A stretch of 20,000 nucleotides of DNA from Chiua virens (taxonomy: Eukaryota; Basidiomycota; Agaricomycetes; Boletales; Boletaceae). The notes below the pieces were generated by a model. That model was not told the DNA's origin. It ran no database searches and worked only from the letters and a program-made list of their open reading frames with translations. A program made the position numbers and the translations under genes. The DNA lies in NCBI GenBank assembly GCA_019787685.1, contig JAHNUO010000107.1, positions 5,001 through 25,000 of the forward strand, read 5' to 3'. Shown here one piece after another: positions 17,789-20,000 of the stretch; positions within the stretch are counted from its first letter, which is position 1, and every line of letters begins with the position of its first letter.

Positions 17789-20000
17789 CGAATTTGCATG
17801 GAGGAATCACCATACAATTCCTCGCTATGAACTGATAAAACCAATATGCAATATGTTAGCCCAATAAAGGTAAATGTACGTTCATATGACTTCCGTTGGA
17901 TTGACACCACCTGGACATCGATCGGATAAAACGATATGCAAGGGCGAATTTACCGTGCAATTACTTCAGTTGGATGGACGACAACTGGATCGATCGATTA
18001 AAACGAATATGCATGGGGAATTACCGTGCATATGACTTCAGTTGGATGGACGACAACATGGCATCGATCCGATAAAACGAATATGCATGGCGAATTTACC
18101 GTGCATATGACTCAGTTGATGGACGACAACATGGGCATCGATCCGATAAAACGAATATGCATGCGAATTTACCGTGCATATGACTTCAGTTGGATGGACG
18201 AAACATGGGCATCGATCCGATAAACGAATATGCATGGCGAATTTACCGTGCATATGACTTCAGTTGGATGGACGACCAACCTGGGCATCGATCCGATAAA
18301 ACGAATATGCATGGCGAATTTACCGTGCATATGACTTAGTTGGATGGACCACCACCTGGACATCATCGATAAAACGAATATGCATGGCGAATTTACCGTG
18401 CATATGACTTCAGTTGGATAGACCACAACGGGACAACAATCAGATAAAACGAATATGCATGGCGAATTTACCGTGCATATGACTTCAGTGGATGGACCAC
18501 ACGGCATCGATCCGATAAAACGAATATGCATGGCGAATTTACCGTGCATATGACTTCAGTTGGATGGACCAACTGGGCATCGATCGATAAACGAATATGC
18601 AGGCGAATTTACCGTGCATATGACTTCAGTTGGATGGACGACAACATGGGCATCGATCATAAAACGAATATGCATGGCGAATTTACCGTGCATATGACTT
18701 CAGTTGGATGGACGACAACATGGGCATCGATCGATAAAACGAATATGCATGGCGAATTTACCGTGCATATGACTTCAGTTGGATGGACGACAACATGGGC
18801 ATCGATCCGATAAAACGAATATGCATGGCGAATTTACCGTGCATATGACTTCAGTTGGATGGACGACAACATGGGCATCGATCCGATAAAACGAATATGC
18901 ATGGCGAATTTACCGTGCATATGACTTCAGTTGGATGGACGACAACTGGGCATCGATCCGATAAAACGAATATGCATGGCGAATTTACCGTGCATATGAC
19001 TTCAGTTGGATGGACCACCACCTGGCATCGATCCGATAAAACGAATATGCATGGCGAATTTACCGTGCATATGACTTCAGTTGGATGGACCACCAACAGG
19101 GCATCGATCCGATAAAACGAATATGCATGGCGAATTTACGTGCATATGACTTCAGTTGGAGAGACACCAGGGCATCGATCGATAAAACGAATATGCAGGC
19201 GAATTTACCGTGCATATGACTTCAGTTGGATGGACGACACGGACATCGATCGATAAAACGAATATGCATGGCGAATTTACCGTGCATATGACTTCAGTTG
19301 GATGGACACCACTGGCATCATCGATAAAACGAATATGCAAGGTGAATTTACCGTGCATATGACTTCAGTTGGATGGACACAACGGGCATCGATCCGATAA
19401 AACGAATATGCATGGCGAATTTACCGTGCATATGACTTCAGTTGGATGGACGACAACATGGGCATCGATCCGATAAAACGAATATGCATGGCGAATTTAC
19501 CGTGCATATGACTTCAGTTGGATGGACCACAACGACATCGAGATAAAACGAATATGCATGGCGAATTTACCGTGCATATGACTTCAGTTGGATGGACACA
19601 CTGGGCATCGATCCGATAAAACGAATATGCATGGCGAATTTACCGTGCATATGACTTCAGTTGGATGGACCACCACCTGGACATCGATCGATAAAACGAA
19701 TATGCATGGCGAATTTACCGTGCATATGACTTCAGTTGGATAGACCACCACCGGACATCAATCAGATAAAACGAATATGCAAGGTGAATTTACCGTGCAT
19801 ATGACTTCAGTTGGATAGACCACCACCCGGACATCAATCAGATAAAACGAATATGCAAGGTGAATTTACCGTGCATATGACTTCAGTTGGATAGACCACC
19901 AACCGGACATCAATCAGATAAAACGAATATGCAAGGTGAATTTACCGTGCATATGTCAGTTGGATAGACCACCACCCGGACATCAATCAGATAAAACGAA
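17789..20000. repeat. IGS tandem array of 76-bp repeats (right copy, cut by window end)
   Basis: Same unit as 2479-4835 (for example gataaaacg at 18809 and 18885). About 29 copies are visible. Type A units fill most of it and type B units (tagaccacc, gcaaggtg, catcaatcag) appear from about 19737, so the polarity towards the next promoter is the same as in the left array. Many single-base deletions occur, densest at about 17900-18700. Confidence 0.95.

Noticed and set aside
17789..20000. Open frames encoding repeated peptides in the 76-bp arrays, and a CRISPR-like look
   Set aside because: The period is not a multiple of three and frames exist only through small indels. There are no unique spacers, so it is a plain eukaryotic tandem repeat.

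Overview
This window is nuclear ribosomal DNA of an animal: one complete head-to-tail rDNA unit plus parts of the intergenic spacers (IGS) on both sides. It contains no protein-coding gene. The order on the + strand is IGS, Pol I promoter region, 5' ETS, 18S, ITS1, 5.8S, a very short ITS2a, 2S, ITS2, 28S, 3' spacer, and the next IGS. Unique IGS landmarks recur about 15.3-15.4 kb apart (for example 1221 and 16581), which gives the unit length.

The rRNAs point to a true fly (Diptera). The 18S and 28S match the dipteran pattern closely, including the 18S start, the block around 5750-5790, the 7000-7130 block and the 28S 3' domain. The 5.8S gene is also split from a separate 30-nt 2S rRNA. That split is known in Drosophila and in the fungus gnat Sciara but not in mosquitoes, so a brachyceran or a bibionomorph/sciaroid fly is favoured. 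The genus cannot be named from the sequence alone.

Each IGS has the same architecture. (1) A tandem array of 162-bp repeats lies downstream of 28S (1-1190, cut by the window edge, and 13986-16550). (2) A 260-bp unique block follows, next to a minus-strand tRNA-like Pol III unit with A box, B box and T7 terminator (around 1440-1540 and 16800-16890). (3) An AT- and CA-rich stretch comes next. (4) A nearly perfect palindrome of about 400 bp has CA/GT-rich arms (2076-2478 and 17395-17788). (5) An array of about 30 copies of a 76-bp repeat follows (2479-4830 and 17789 to the window end). Each 76-bp unit carries a small dyad that recurs in degenerate form just upstream of the putative Pol I start near 4965-4971, so the array looks like an enhancer array derived from or related to the promoter. 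The 5' ETS (about 4970-5679) has its own 53-bp tandem repeats and a strong hairpin.

The most interesting signals are the giant IGS palindrome present in both neighbouring units, the embedded Pol III unit, the promoter-like dyad in the 76-bp repeats, and the unit-specific homogenisation of the 162-bp arrays. Several stretches (about 3020-3600, much of 16010-18700, and a few sites inside 28S and 18S) show scattered single-base losses or gains in otherwise invariant sequence. These look like an unpolished long-read consensus rather than biology.
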